In this document: positions 49,043-57,519 of the stretch, in pieces | Position numbering within the stretch: the stretch's first letter is position 1 | Layout of the letters: every line of letters starts with the position of its first letter | NCBI RefSeq assembly: GCF_002868735.1 | Contig: NZ_CP025612.1 | Span: 992,001 to 1,056,000, forward strand | Direction of reading: 5' to 3' | Origin: Niveispirillum cyanobacteriorum | GTDB taxonomy: Bacteria > Pseudomonadota > Alphaproteobacteria > Azospirillales > Azospirillaceae | Length of the DNA stretch: 64,000 nt | Translations under genes and position numbers: made by a program | Notes under the pieces: model-generated | What the model was told of the DNA's origin: nothing | Database searches by the model: none | The model's input: only the letters and a program-made list of their open reading frames with translations

Positions 49043-50408
49043 TGTATGGACCGCCCCACCCTTGCAAGGATTTTGTGGAGTGCTGATGATGAAGCCGGCG
49101 CTTGCGGTCGTGTATCCGGCCTGTCAGCGCGGTATTTCGACCGCTGGCCTTGATGGTATCCGCGGATCGGCCGCCTGACAAATGGACGGGCTGTGGCGCC
49201 CGCATCGTTTCAAGGGCCTTTGCCAATCCCGGTCTGACCGGTTCGCCATCACTCTCCACTTCCCTCGCAAGCCGGGACACCCGCAGGCGGGGTCCAGACC
49301 GGCTATGCAGCCATGGCCGGCGTCCATGGCCGAAAAGCGGCCTCTCGCGACAGCATGGCCCATACGATCCGTGCCGTCTTATGGGCAACGGCTGTCGCCG
49401 CCACTGGGAAGGGCCGTCGCCCGACCAGGGTCGCCAGCCATGGGCGCAAGGCGACACCGGGCCGTTTGGTCAGGCCGACCAGCGCCCGGGCCCCATGGAT
49501 CAACAGCGTTCGCAGATATCGATCCCCGCCCTTGCTGATGGCACCGATGCGCTGGCGATCGCCGCTGGCCCGAATGCGGGGTGTCAGACCCAACCACGCG
49601 GCAAAATGCCTTGAGGACTGGAACTGTTTGCGGTTACCCACGGCGGCCACCAAGGCTGAAGCCGTCAGCGGGCCGATCCCGGGTATTTCCGCCAGACGCC
49701 GACTGACAGCGTTCGCCTTGTGCCAGGTTAAAATCTCTGCCTCGACCGCCTCCGCCCGCTCCCGCAACTGGTCGACATGTTCAAACAGGCTTGTGATTGC
49801 CTGTCTTGCGTCCACGGGTACCGTATCCTTGTTCGCTTGCGCTAGCCGGCGACGAAGATCCTCCAATCTGGCCGCGCCCTTGCCGGCGACCAGCCCAAAC
49901 TCGCCCAGCACACCGCGAAGCGCATTGACGGTGGCTGTCCGTTGACGCACCAGCAGTGCGCGGGTGTGATGCAGGGCCAGAACCGCCTGTTGGGATACGC
50001 TCTTGATCGGCACAAAGCGCATGGTCGGACGCCCCACCGCCTCGCAAATCGCTCCGGCGTCGGCTGCATCCGTCTTGTTGCGTTTGACGTAGGGTTTCAC
50101 ATGTTGCGGCGGAATCAGCCGAACCTCATCGCCCAGGCGGGTCAATTCCCGCGCCCAATGATGTGCGCTGGAACGGGCCTCCACGCCTACAATACAAGGG
50201 GGTAGCTTGGCAAAGAACCCCGCCAGTTGACCTTTGGCCAGCCGCTTGCGCAACACCGGCTGGCCGGCATTGTCCACGTCGTGGACTTGGAAAACCGACT
50301 TGGCGATTTTAGGACCGATCATCTGCACAGACATGGCACGGCTCCTGTTGGTGGAACCGTCATTGCCCCGATACCGAGATATGGAGATGAGGGGCGGTCC
50401 ATGCCATC
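49043..50408 (-). mobile_element. IS110/IS1111-type insertion sequence inside IS256 copy 2
   Basis: About 1366 bp between the two halves of the IS256 gene. Subterminal inverted repeats ATGGACCGCCCC (49046-49057) and GGGGCGGTCCAT (50391-50402) flank an intact transposase gene. The flanking target reads GAACAGAACGATG / AATGGACCG and shows no clear duplication, in keeping with the family. Exact ends are uncertain by a few bases because the target and the element share ATGGACCG. Confidence 0.85.
49303..50334 (-). CDS. IS110-family transposase (IS1111 subgroup), intact
   Basis: 343 aa. The N-terminal DEDD domain shows IVGVEARSSAHHWARELT, IPPQHVKPYVKRNKTDAADA and the downstream acidic position. 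The C-terminal transposase_20 domain has LAEIPGIGPLTASALVAAVG and SRHFAAWLGLTPRIRASGDR followed by GDRYLRTLLIHGARAL. IS1111 members carry subterminal inverted repeats, as seen here, and may use a bridge-RNA-like guide from the flanking non-coding end; the longer non-coding end here is 49043-49302. No internal lesion was found, so the element may be active. Confidence 0.92.
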   Translation of the reverse strand: MSVQMIGPKIAKSVFQVHDVDNAGQPVLRKRLAKGQLAGFFAKLPPCIVGVEARSSAHHWARELTRLGDEVRLIPPQHVKPYVKRNKTDAADAGAICEAVGRPTMRFVPIKSVSQQAVLALHHTRALLVRQRTATVNALRGVLGEFGLVAGKGAARLEDLRRRLAQANKDTVPVDARQAITSLFEHVDQLRERAEAVEAEILTWHKANAVSRRLAEIPGIGPLTASALVAAVGNRKQFQSSRHFAAWLGLTPRIRASGDRQRIGAISKGGDRYLRTLLIHGARALVGLTKRPGVALRPWLATLVGRRPFPVAATAVAHKTARIVWAMLSREAAFRPWTPAMAA

Positions 50409-50435
50409 AAATGGACCGTGCAGCGCGCCCGCTAC

Positions 50436-50483
50436 ATGACACTGGAAACCATCGCTCCTCTCAGCGATGGCTTCCAGTGTCAT
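50436..50483. repeat. 21-bp-arm hairpin in the IS256 tail
   Basis: ATGACACTGGAAACCATCGCT (50436-50456) faces AGCGATGGCTTCCAGTGTCAT (50463-50483); 20 of 21 positions pair around a 6-base loop. It lies over the YMTLETIA codons and the following bases. Confidence 0.7.
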
Positions 50484-50573
50484 GCTGCCCGCCGTGGCAG
50501 CATGATCCGTCCGGCCAGACAGGCCAAAGAGCGCGATGATGCCGCCGCTCCTACACCACGCCACGGGACATGA

Positions 50574-50882
50574 TCCAACAAAGCTGTCATTACGTTGCAT
50601 TCCCGGTCTTTGGCGAACGGGCTTCTATCGCCCGCCAGTCGTGGATTTTCGGTGTCAGATAAAGTCCTGGTGGATCAGTTCCGCCGTATAAGGCTGTCGC
50701 GTCTGCCGCCTGTTATTCAGGGCGACCTGCTTTTCAGCGCCCCCATTGCCGAAACCGCCCTCTTGTTTACCCGCATTTCCCCGTTTCGACCCGCCGGCGG
50801 CGATGCTGGCAGGTCGTTCCTTGCGTACGCTGCGGTGATCACCCGTTGCTGCGGGGACGAACAGAAATAAACGGGGGAGAGG
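50574..50882. other. upstream region of the ALDH-SDR-MFS genes
   Basis: 309 bases with no convincing gene. The left part is probably the outer end of IS256 copy 2. It holds a GGTGATCACC palindrome near 50835, about 40 bases before the start, and AACGGGGGAGAGG as the ribosome site of the aldehyde dehydrogenase. Confidence 0.35.
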
Positions 50883-52364
50883 ATGCTGAGCGATTTCCGG
50901 TTCGACCGGCTGTTCATCAATGGTGAATGGGTCGCCCCGCTGGATGGGGGCGTGCGCGGCAGCATTTACCCTGCCACGGGCCAGCCCTGGGGCGACGTCG
51001 CCTATGGCGGCAAGTCTGATATCGACCGTGCCGTGGCAGCGGCCCGCGCGGCATTCGACGGGCCGTGGCGCCGGATGCCGGGCTGGGAGCGTGCGGCCAT
51101 CCTGCGCCGCTTCGCCGACCTGTACGCCACGCAGGTGGAAGCCCTGGCCCGGATCGAAAGCCGGGACAACGGCCGCGCCATCAGGGAATCACGCGGCGAT
51201 ATCGGGCTGCATGCCCAATATTACCATTGGTTCGCCTCGCTGGCCGACAAGCTGTCGGGCCGCACCATCCCCATGGATGACAGCGTCCATGCGTTCACCA
51301 CCCGTTTGCCGGTGGGCGTCGTCGGCACCATCACGCCCTGGAACGTGCCGCTGATGGCGGCGGCCTGGAAGCTGGGGCCGGCGCTGGCGGCGGGATGCAC
51401 CGTTGTGCTGAAACCGGCGGAGCAGACCCCGGCATCGTCGCTGGCCCTTGCCCGCCTGTTCGACGCGGCGGGCTTCCCGCCCGGCGTGGTCAATGTCGTG
51501 CCGGGCGACGGGCCGGTGGCAGGCGCGCATCTGGTGGCCCATCAGGGCGTCGACAAGATCGCCTTCACGGGTGAGGGCGCCACGGCCAAAAATATCCTGA
51601 AGACTGGTGCCGACACGCTGAAGCGGTTCAGCTTTGAGTTGGGCGGCAAGGCCCCGCACGTCATTTTTGCCGATGCCGATATCGAACAGGCACTGAACGC
51701 CGCCACGGGATCCGCCTGGGCGCTGTGCGGACAATCCTGCGCCCTGGGGTCCCGCATCCTGGTGGAACGCCCCATCTATGACCGGGTGGTGGAGGCGTTC
51801 CGGGAACGGGCGTCGCGCGTGCGGGTCGGCATGCCGCTGGACCCCGCCACCCATATGGGTCCGCAGGCCCATCAGCAGCAGTTGGACAAGACCCTGTCCT
51901 ATGTCGATATCGGCCGGCAGGAGGGGGCGGAACTGGTGGCCGGCGGGTCGCGCCTGACCGCGCCTGACCTTGCCGGCGGCTATTTCGTGGAGCCGACGGT
52001 GTTCGCCGGTGTGGCGCCGACCATGCGTATCGCGCAGGAGGAGATCTTCGGGCCCGTCGCCGCCATCATCCCCTTTGACGGGGAAGATGAGGCCGTATCC
52101 ATCGCCAATGGCACACCCTATGGCCTGGCCGCCGGGCTGTGGACGTCGGACACCGGCCGTGCGCACCGCGTCGCCAACCGGATCGAGGCCGGTATGGTCT
52201 GGGTCAACACCTATCGCTATATCCGCTGGTCCACCCCCTATGGCGGCGTGAAGACCAGCGGCTGGGGCCGCGAGAACGGGATCGAAGCGCTGGACAGCTA
52301 CCTTGAAACCCGCACCACCATCATTTCGACGACCGGGCGCTTTGCCGACCCGTTCGCGGCGTAA
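50883..52364 (+). CDS. NAD(P)-dependent aldehyde dehydrogenase
   Basis: 493 aa, class of BetB/PuuC-like aldehyde dehydrogenases. Oxyanion asparagine in TITPWNVPLM, catalytic glutamate E252 in FSFELGGKAPHV, nucleophile C286 in LCGQSCALGSR, and the C-terminal EIFGPVAAIIPFD and PYGGVKTSGWGRENG motifs are all present. It oxidises an aldehyde to the acid. It is followed 13 bases later by an SDR gene, so an alcohol-to-acid oxidation pair is plausible. Base composition is more GC-rich here than in the preceding IS block. Confidence 0.93.
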   Translation: MLSDFRFDRLFINGEWVAPLDGGVRGSIYPATGQPWGDVAYGGKSDIDRAVAAARAAFDGPWRRMPGWERAAILRRFADLYATQVEALARIESRDNGRAIRESRGDIGLHAQYYHWFASLADKLSGRTIPMDDSVHAFTTRLPVGVVGTITPWNVPLMAAAWKLGPALAAGCTVVLKPAEQTPASSLALARLFDAAGFPPGVVNVVPGDGPVAGAHLVAHQGVDKIAFTGEGATAKNILKTGADTLKRFSFELGGKAPHVIFADADIEQALNAATGSAWALCGQSCALGSRILVERPIYDRVVEAFRERASRVRVGMPLDPATHMGPQAHQQQLDKTLSYVDIGRQEGAELVAGGSRLTAPDLAGGYFVEPTVFAGVAPTMRIAQEEIFGPVAAIIPFDGEDEAVSIANGTPYGLAAGLWTSDTGRAHRVANRIEAGMVWVNTYRYIRWSTPYGGVKTSGWGRENGIEALDSYLETRTTIISTTGRFADPFAA

Positions 52365-52377
52365 GGGAGGACATAAA

Positions 52378-53142
52378 ATGCGCCTGAAGGGCAAGCTCGC
52401 CATCGTCACCGCCGCCGCATCGGGCATGGGCCGGGCCGGGGTTGAACGTTTCGTGCGCGAGGGGGCGCGCGTGGCCGCCATCGATATCAGCCCCACCGCC
52501 CTGGACCAGTTGGTCGCCGATTTTGGTGCCGACAAGGTGGTGCCCATCATCGCCGACTTGTCCACGCCGGAGGGCGCCCGCAGCAGCATCGATCAGGCCG
52601 TAGCCGCCCTGGGTGGGGCCGATATCCTGTGGGCCCATGCCGGCATGCCGGGCCCCGCCTCGGTGGAGAATCTGGACATGGCCGCGTACCAGAAAGCCAT
52701 CGACCTGAACGTCACGTCCGCCACGCTGGGGGCGGGACAGGTGGCGGCCCATATGCGGGCGCGCGGCGGCGGGGCCATCGTCTTCACCTCATCGATCTCC
52801 GGTCTGGTCGGATCGATGATGAGCCCAATCTATTCGGCAGCGAAATGGGCGGTGGTCGGCCTGACCAAGTCCCTGTCCCTGGCCCTGGCGGCCGATAATA
52901 TCCGCGTCAATGTCGTCTGCCCCGGTCTGGCCGACACGCCCATGAAGATCGGCTTCACCGGCCGCAACGGTGATCCGGCAGAGGCGGCGGCGAATGAGGC
53001 CAAGGTGGTGGGAGCCGTGCCCATGGGACGGCTGGTCAAGCCTGGGGAAGTGGCGGACGCGGTGCTGTGGCTGGTGTCGGACGAGGCCAGCTTCGTCACC
53101 GGTGTAGCCCTGCCGGTAGATGGCGGTTTCACAGCAAGGTGA
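52378..53142 (+). CDS. short-chain dehydrogenase/reductase
   Basis: 254 aa classical SDR. Rossmann motif TAAASGMG (residues 11-18), WAHAG in place of the NNAG motif, catalytic Ser in FTSSISG and Y152-x3-K156 in PIYSAAKWA. The C-terminus ends FVTGVALPVDGGFTAR. AAGGGAGGACATAAA precedes the ATG. Coexpressed with the aldehyde dehydrogenase. The Asp in AAIDIS at the end of beta strand 2 suggests NAD(H). Substrate unknown. Confidence 0.93.
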   Translation: MRLKGKLAIVTAAASGMGRAGVERFVREGARVAAIDISPTALDQLVADFGADKVVPIIADLSTPEGARSSIDQAVAALGGADILWAHAGMPGPASVENLDMAAYQKAIDLNVTSATLGAGQVAAHMRARGGGAIVFTSSISGLVGSMMSPIYSAAKWAVVGLTKSLSLALAADNIRVNVVCPGLADTPMKIGFTGRNGDPAEAAANEAKVVGAVPMGRLVKPGEVADAVLWLVSDEASFVTGVALPVDGGFTAR

Positions 53143-53149
53143 AACTTTT

Positions 53150-53220
53150 CCTCAAGCGCCGGCGCCGCATCCGCGGCTTGGCTTCACGGCGCACATGCGC
53201 CGCGGCGGCAGTCGCCGCCG
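53150..53220. repeat. 71-bp dispersed GC-rich repeat, copy B
   Basis: Starts CCTCAAGCGCCGGCGCC and contains GCTTGGCT and a GCGCACATGCGC near-palindrome. Second member of the family seen at 10309-10379, in the same orientation. It lies directly after the SDR stop codon. Confidence 0.65.
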
Positions 53221-53250
53221 GAGCGGTTTCCGGTTAGCCGAAAACCGCTC
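53221..53250. terminator. hairpin between the SDR and MFS genes
   Basis: GAGCGGTTTCCGG and CCGAAAACCGCTC form a 13-bp stem with one mismatch and a TTAG loop. It may end the ALDH-SDR transcript, although only a weak T-rich stretch follows (GTCTTTATAAAA). Confidence 0.5.
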
Positions 53251-53278
53251 TGAGCCCGTCTTTATAAAAGGCTGGGTC

Positions 53279-54589
53279 ATGGCATCGATGGATACCGAGG
53301 AAACGGGTGGCCTGCTGGATGCCGCCCCCATGCATTGGCGGCAATGGGTGGTCGTCGTGCTGTGCATCGCGCTGAACGCGCTGGACGGGTTCGACGTGCT
53401 GGCCATCAGCTTTGCCGCCCCCGGCATCGCGGCAGAATGGGGTATCGACCGGGGGGTGCTGGGCGTGGTCCTGTCCATGGAATTGCTGGGCATGGCCACG
53501 GGATCGGTGCTGATCGGCAATCTGGCCGACCGGATCGGGCGACGGCCCACCATCCTGGCCTGCCTGACGGTGATGGTCGCCGGCATGGTGCTGTCGGCAA
53601 CGGCGCATGACGTTACGTTCCTGTCAGTGACAAGACTGGTCACGGGGCTGGGCATCGGCGGCATGATCTCCGTCACCAGTGCCATGGTGGCCGAATTCTC
53701 CAACGGCAAGCGCCGCAGCCTGAACATGGTGCTAAATATCGCCGGATATTCTGGCGGCGCCATCCTGGGCGGGCTGGTGGCGGCAATGCTGCTGGACCGT
53801 ACCGGCGACTGGCGCAGCGTCTTCCTGTTCGGGGCCGGCGCGACGCTGGCCATCCTGCCGCTTCTGTGGTTCTTCCTGCCGGAATCCATTGACAGCTTGT
53901 TGGCAAGGCGGCCCGCCAATGCCTTGGAACGCGTCAACCGCACCCTGCGGCACCTGGGACGTGATCCGATATCGGCCTTGCCCGAACCCGTTGCCGGGAT
54001 GATGAAACCGTCGCCGCTGGCCCTGTTCACCGGCGGGCAGGCACGGGTCACGCTGCTGCTGACCGTCGCCTATTTCGCGCAGATCATGCTGTTCTATTTC
54101 TTGCAGAAATGGGTACCCAAGATCATCGTCGATATGGGCCATAGCCCGGCCGAGGCCAGCCGCGTCCTGGTCGCCGCCAATATCGGGTCGCTGACCAGTG
54201 CCGTGCTGATCGGGCTGGCATCGCAGAAGCTGCCGCTGCGCCCGCTGGTGATGGGATCGATGGTGGCGGGGTTCTTCGCCATCGCCCTGTTCGGGTCCGG
54301 CCTGTCGGGTCTGGGGCCATTGTCACTGGTGGTGGCCGTGGCCGCCTTCTGCATCAATGCCGGGGTGGTGGGCCTGTACCCGATCATGGGCGCCACCTTC
54401 CCCGCTCATTTCCGGGCCGGCGGCATCGGCTTCGTCATCGGCGTGGGTCGGGGCGGATCAACCGTCGGCCCCATTCTGGCCGGCGCCATGTTCGCGGCTG
54501 GCAGCGGGTTGCTGCCGGTGGCCCTGACCATGGGGGCGGGCGGGCTAGTCGCAGCGCTGATGGTGCGGCTGCTGGTGCGGCGGCATTGA
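53279..54589 (+). CDS. MFS transporter, aromatic acid:H+ symporter (AAHS) type
   Basis: 436 aa from the ATG at 53279 (AAAAGGCTGGGTC upstream); the frame is open back to 53120 through the repeat, which is not coding. The N-terminus has LNALDGFDVLAISFAAPGIA, the DGxD-type motif of the AAHS family (PcaK, BenK, GenK), and LADRIGRRPTI is the loop 2-3 motif. 12 membrane spans. A benzoate- or hydroxybenzoate-like substrate is suggested by the family. It ends nine bases from the end of the convergent regulator gene. Confidence 0.88.
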   Translation: MASMDTEETGGLLDAAPMHWRQWVVVVLCIALNALDGFDVLAISFAAPGIAAEWGIDRGVLGVVLSMELLGMATGSVLIGNLADRIGRRPTILACLTVMVAGMVLSATAHDVTFLSVTRLVTGLGIGGMISVTSAMVAEFSNGKRRSLNMVLNIAGYSGGAILGGLVAAMLLDRTGDWRSVFLFGAGATLAILPLLWFFLPESIDSLLARRPANALERVNRTLRHLGRDPISALPEPVAGMMKPSPLALFTGGQARVTLLLTVAYFAQIMLFYFLQKWVPKIIVDMGHSPAEASRVLVAANIGSLTSAVLIGLASQKLPLRPLVMGSMVAGFFAIALFGSGLSGLGPLSLVVAVAAFCINAGVVGLYPIMGATFPAHFRAGGIGFVIGVGRGGSTVGPILAGAMFAAGSGLLPVALTMGAGGLVAALMVRLLVRRH

Positions 54590-54598
54590 CCGGCGGCG

Positions 54599-57310
54599 TC
54601 AAAGGGCGGCCGGCATCACCGCCGGCCGCTTGCCCGCACCGGGGATCAGACCACGTTCGGCCGACACCCGCACGGCATCCCGGCGCTTGGAGACGCCGAT
54701 CTTGCGGAACAGCGATTTCAGCCGGTACTTCACCGTATCGGGCGACATGCCAATCAGGCGAGCGATCTCCTTGTTGGAGTGCCCCTGACACAAGAGGTTA
54801 AGTACCTCGGCCTCCGCCTCGTTGAACAGGCCGGGGGCGGTGATGTTGTTGCGGCAGGCCAGCACCGACTTGGCCAGCACCTTCAGGAACTGGCCACGGA
54901 ACCGGTCCACCTGTGCGCCATCCTCCATCGCCTCATCCAGGCTGGGCTGCACGAAGCGGCGGGCCTCCACGAAGGGGCGGATCAGGTTCTGGAACATGGC
55001 GATACCCACGGCATCATCGAAACAGGTCCGCGCCTCCTCCCCCTGACCCAGGGCGCGATGGCCAAAGGCGGCCAGGATATTGATATCGATCAGCAGGCGC
55101 CCCGCCCCCCGCTGATCCGCCCAGGCGCGCAGCAGCGACAGTTCCGTCATCGCCGGTGCAACATCGCCCGACAGCAGGTTCAGCTTCACCCGGGCCAGCG
55201 ACGCCGCCACCGCCACGGGCCGGTAAAGCGGCGATTGCGCCGTCGCCATTGCCGCCAGCCCGTCGATCCCCGCCGCCCCCGCCGCCGCGATGGCCGCATC
55301 CAGCCCGGCGCCATGCACGATGAGCAGTTCCACCTCCGCGATATCGGCCAGCAGTTCCAGTTGCCGCAGACGCCGCCGCGCCGCCGTACGCCGGGCGCGG
55401 GCAATGACGTCCCATGCCTCGTCGAATGCCCCCTCCCCTGCCAGCGCCTTGGCCTCGGTGAAATAGGCCACAGCATAGACATCGACCCAGCCGTCGGACT
55501 GTTCCATATGCGGCAGGGCCCATTCCAGCAGGGCGCGGGCGTCGGCCACGCGGTCCTGTTCGTACAGGAGTTCGGCCTGGAACGCGCCGCAATTGGCGGC
55601 CAGGTCGGAATGGTCGCCGAAATGCTCGACGATCTCCTGCCTGGCGGCGGCCAGAATGGTCTCTGCATCCTTCGACCGGCCCTGCCCGCGCTTGATCCGC
55701 GCCTCCAGGAAGCGGGTGAAGATGTCGCTGTAGAGCGAGCCGAAGGCCCGGTAATGCTCCCGCGCCGCCAGGGTGGGCTGCAAGGCCCGCTCCAGCCAGC
55801 CCCCCTCGAAATATTTGGCGGCCAGCGTCTCGCTGATATTGGCCAGGACCAGATGGTCGTTGGCCGGCAGCTTGCGCAGCAGCGCCTCACGCGCCAGCAG
55901 ATCGTCGAAGCTGGCGGGCTGGTTCTCGTAATCGGCCAGCGTGTCGCCCACCACCTGGATCTCTGTGCGCAGATCGGCGGACAGCACCGCGTCTTCCGTC
56001 CGCACGGCAAAGGCGTCGAAGGTGACGCGGGCCGCCCCCAGTTCACCCAGCTTCATCTGCAGATAGACGTGGGCCAGCACCAGCCGGGGCCTTGCATGGA
56101 CCAGGGCGCGGGGCAATTGCGCCAGACCGCGCGCCACCACGCCCTGCAGCCCCTGCGGGATCAGCCGCCAGCCGCCCGCATCCTCCAATATCTCCGCCAG
56201 ACGCATATGGTCACCGGCCAGGATGGCGTGGTTGACGGCATCGGCCACCTGTCCACGCTGCGCGAACCAATCGGCGGCCCGACGCTGCAGGGCGGCGAAC
56301 AACACGCTGTCCGACCGTTCCAGACGGTCGCGCAGATATTCGGCAAAAAGCTGGTGATAGCGGTATTCGCGCCGATCCGGCCCCACGGATGTCAGGAACA
56401 CGCCCTGCTGTTCCAGCCGTTCCAGCACCAGCCAGCCATCGGACCGGCCGCAGAGAAGATTGACAAGATCACCGGTCAATCGGTCCACCAGGGCGGTGCG
56501 GATCACTACCTCGCGCACCTCGTCCGGCAGGGTCATCAACACCTGCTCTGACAGGTAGCGGGCCAGATCGGCACCCGACCCGCCCGACTGCGCGATCAGC
56601 CGTTCCTGACCGATACCACGTTTCAGCGACAGGGACGTCAACTGCAAAGCGATGGGCCAGCCCTCGGTCCGGTCCAGGATGCGGCCGACATCGTCAGCGG
56701 CAAGGGGGCGACCGGCGCGTGCCAGCAGGCTCTCCGCCTCCTGGCTGGAAAAGCGCAGATCGCGGGCCGTGATCTCCAATAGCTGTTCTTCGGCCGCCAG
56801 GGCGGATTGGCCCAGCCATGGGTAATCCCGCGATGCCAGGACGAAGCGGCAATTGGCCGGCGCCAGCCGGATCAGGGCCTGCAGGAACCCCGCCACCCCC
56901 TCCCCCTGGGCATGGTGCAGATCGTCCAGGATCAGGACAAAGGGACCCGCCTCCCCGGCCAGTTCATTGACAATGGCGGACAGGGCAGCGCGTGGCGGAA
57001 GATCAGCGGCCTGCGCCACTGGGTCGCCCGCAACCCCGTCCCCCCGGATCGCCAGCACAAGGTAACGCACCAGTTGCTTCAGATCGCAATCATCACGTTC
57101 CAGGGTCAACCAGACGGCCTTCACCGACTGACCGGCCAGACGTTCGCGCCATTGTGCCAGGATGCTGGTCTTGCCATAGCCGGCCGGCGCCTGCACCAGG
57201 GTCAGGCGATGGGTCAGCGCCCCGTCCAGCAGGTCCAGCAAGGCATCGCGCCGGATCTGGTCGCCCATCCAGACGGGCGGGCCGAATTTGGCGGCGATCA
57301 ATTCGTCCAT
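54599..57310 (-). CDS. MalT-like LuxR-family transcriptional regulator (STAND ATPase)
   Basis: 903 aa, MalT-like length. Walker A is APAGYGKTS at 41-49 and Walker B FVLILDDLHHAQG near 125. A winged-helix/arm region and a long TPR-like helical section of about 450 residues follow. The C-terminal LuxR HTH is LFNEAEAEVLNLLCQGHSNK and EIARLIGMSPDTVKYRLKSL. Such proteins bind ATP and a small inducer and activate nearby promoters. It diverges from the hydantoinase operon across 209 bases, and is the likely activator of that operon or of the ALDH-SDR-MFS genes on its other side. Confidence 0.92.
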   Translation of the reverse strand: MDELIAAKFGPPVWMGDQIRRDALLDLLDGALTHRLTLVQAPAGYGKTSILAQWRERLAGQSVKAVWLTLERDDCDLKQLVRYLVLAIRGDGVAGDPVAQAADLPPRAALSAIVNELAGEAGPFVLILDDLHHAQGEGVAGFLQALIRLAPANCRFVLASRDYPWLGQSALAAEEQLLEITARDLRFSSQEAESLLARAGRPLAADDVGRILDRTEGWPIALQLTSLSLKRGIGQERLIAQSGGSGADLARYLSEQVLMTLPDEVREVVIRTALVDRLTGDLVNLLCGRSDGWLVLERLEQQGVFLTSVGPDRREYRYHQLFAEYLRDRLERSDSVLFAALQRRAADWFAQRGQVADAVNHAILAGDHMRLAEILEDAGGWRLIPQGLQGVVARGLAQLPRALVHARPRLVLAHVYLQMKLGELGAARVTFDAFAVRTEDAVLSADLRTEIQVVGDTLADYENQPASFDDLLAREALLRKLPANDHLVLANISETLAAKYFEGGWLERALQPTLAAREHYRAFGSLYSDIFTRFLEARIKRGQGRSKDAETILAAARQEIVEHFGDHSDLAANCGAFQAELLYEQDRVADARALLEWALPHMEQSDGWVDVYAVAYFTEAKALAGEGAFDEAWDVIARARRTAARRRLRQLELLADIAEVELLIVHGAGLDAAIAAAGAAGIDGLAAMATAQSPLYRPVAVAASLARVKLNLLSGDVAPAMTELSLLRAWADQRGAGRLLIDINILAAFGHRALGQGEEARTCFDDAVGIAMFQNLIRPFVEARRFVQPSLDEAMEDGAQVDRFRGQFLKVLAKSVLACRNNITAPGLFNEAEAEVLNLLCQGHSNKEIARLIGMSPDTVKYRLKSLFRKIGVSKRRDAVRVSAERGLIPGAGKRPAVMPAAL

Positions 57311-57519
57311 GGAACCTTGCCCTCACCTGAAGCTGGTTTGTCCGCCAGGGGTCCGTGACAGGCAGGTTACGGTCTGGGGATCGGCCTTTCAACACTTCTA
57401 CCCGCGCCAAGCGCGCCGCTTACCCGTTCATACCCGCCTACACCCGTTTTCCGCGTTGCCGCATCGGGGTGCGGTTCCTTCTAATTCAGTGGAGATCGAA
57501 GCGTGGGGAGGGTTAGGGA

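Larger units (their letters stand above)
47993..50573 (+). pseudogene. IS256-family transposase, copy 2, mutated and split by an IS110-type element
   Basis: The start MTDDSMALTDLLQKAGG is followed by a loss of about 56 bases after GCCGGGCG at 48126, which breaks the frame. The central part is good (VAVIQEAWIGGVSTRRVDDL, WQDATYLKQCKGGRI, LVISDAHEGLTAAI) up to AYVTKG, where TAG at 48724 replaces an expected CAG. The frame then continues (AAAALRQAFLQPDADDAHKT, TNTLERLNKEV, AAIIKLVGAILLEQND) until 49042. Coding resumes after the inserted element at about 50409 with W-TVQRARYMTLETIAPLSD and stops at 50573. Three independent lesions make it inactive. Compared with copy 1 it retains the central region, so the pair together reconstruct the ancestral gene. 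Confidence 0.88.

Noticed and set aside
50835-50844. GGTGATCACC palindrome upstream of the ALDH gene as a member of the ATCACCCC motif set
   Set aside because: It has only part of the C-run and no AT-rich half, so it fits no better than chance.
51189-52589. 466-codon minus-strand open frame
   Set aside because: Antisense to the aldehyde dehydrogenase and SDR genes, which have complete catalytic motifs.
53120-53278. N-terminal extension of the AAHS transporter
   Set aside because: It would translate the dispersed repeat and hairpin; the normal family N-terminus starts at 53279.
54779-56551. 590-codon plus-strand open frame
   Set aside because: Antisense to the TPR-like region of the MalT-type regulator; translation is Gln/Arg/His-rich with no motif.
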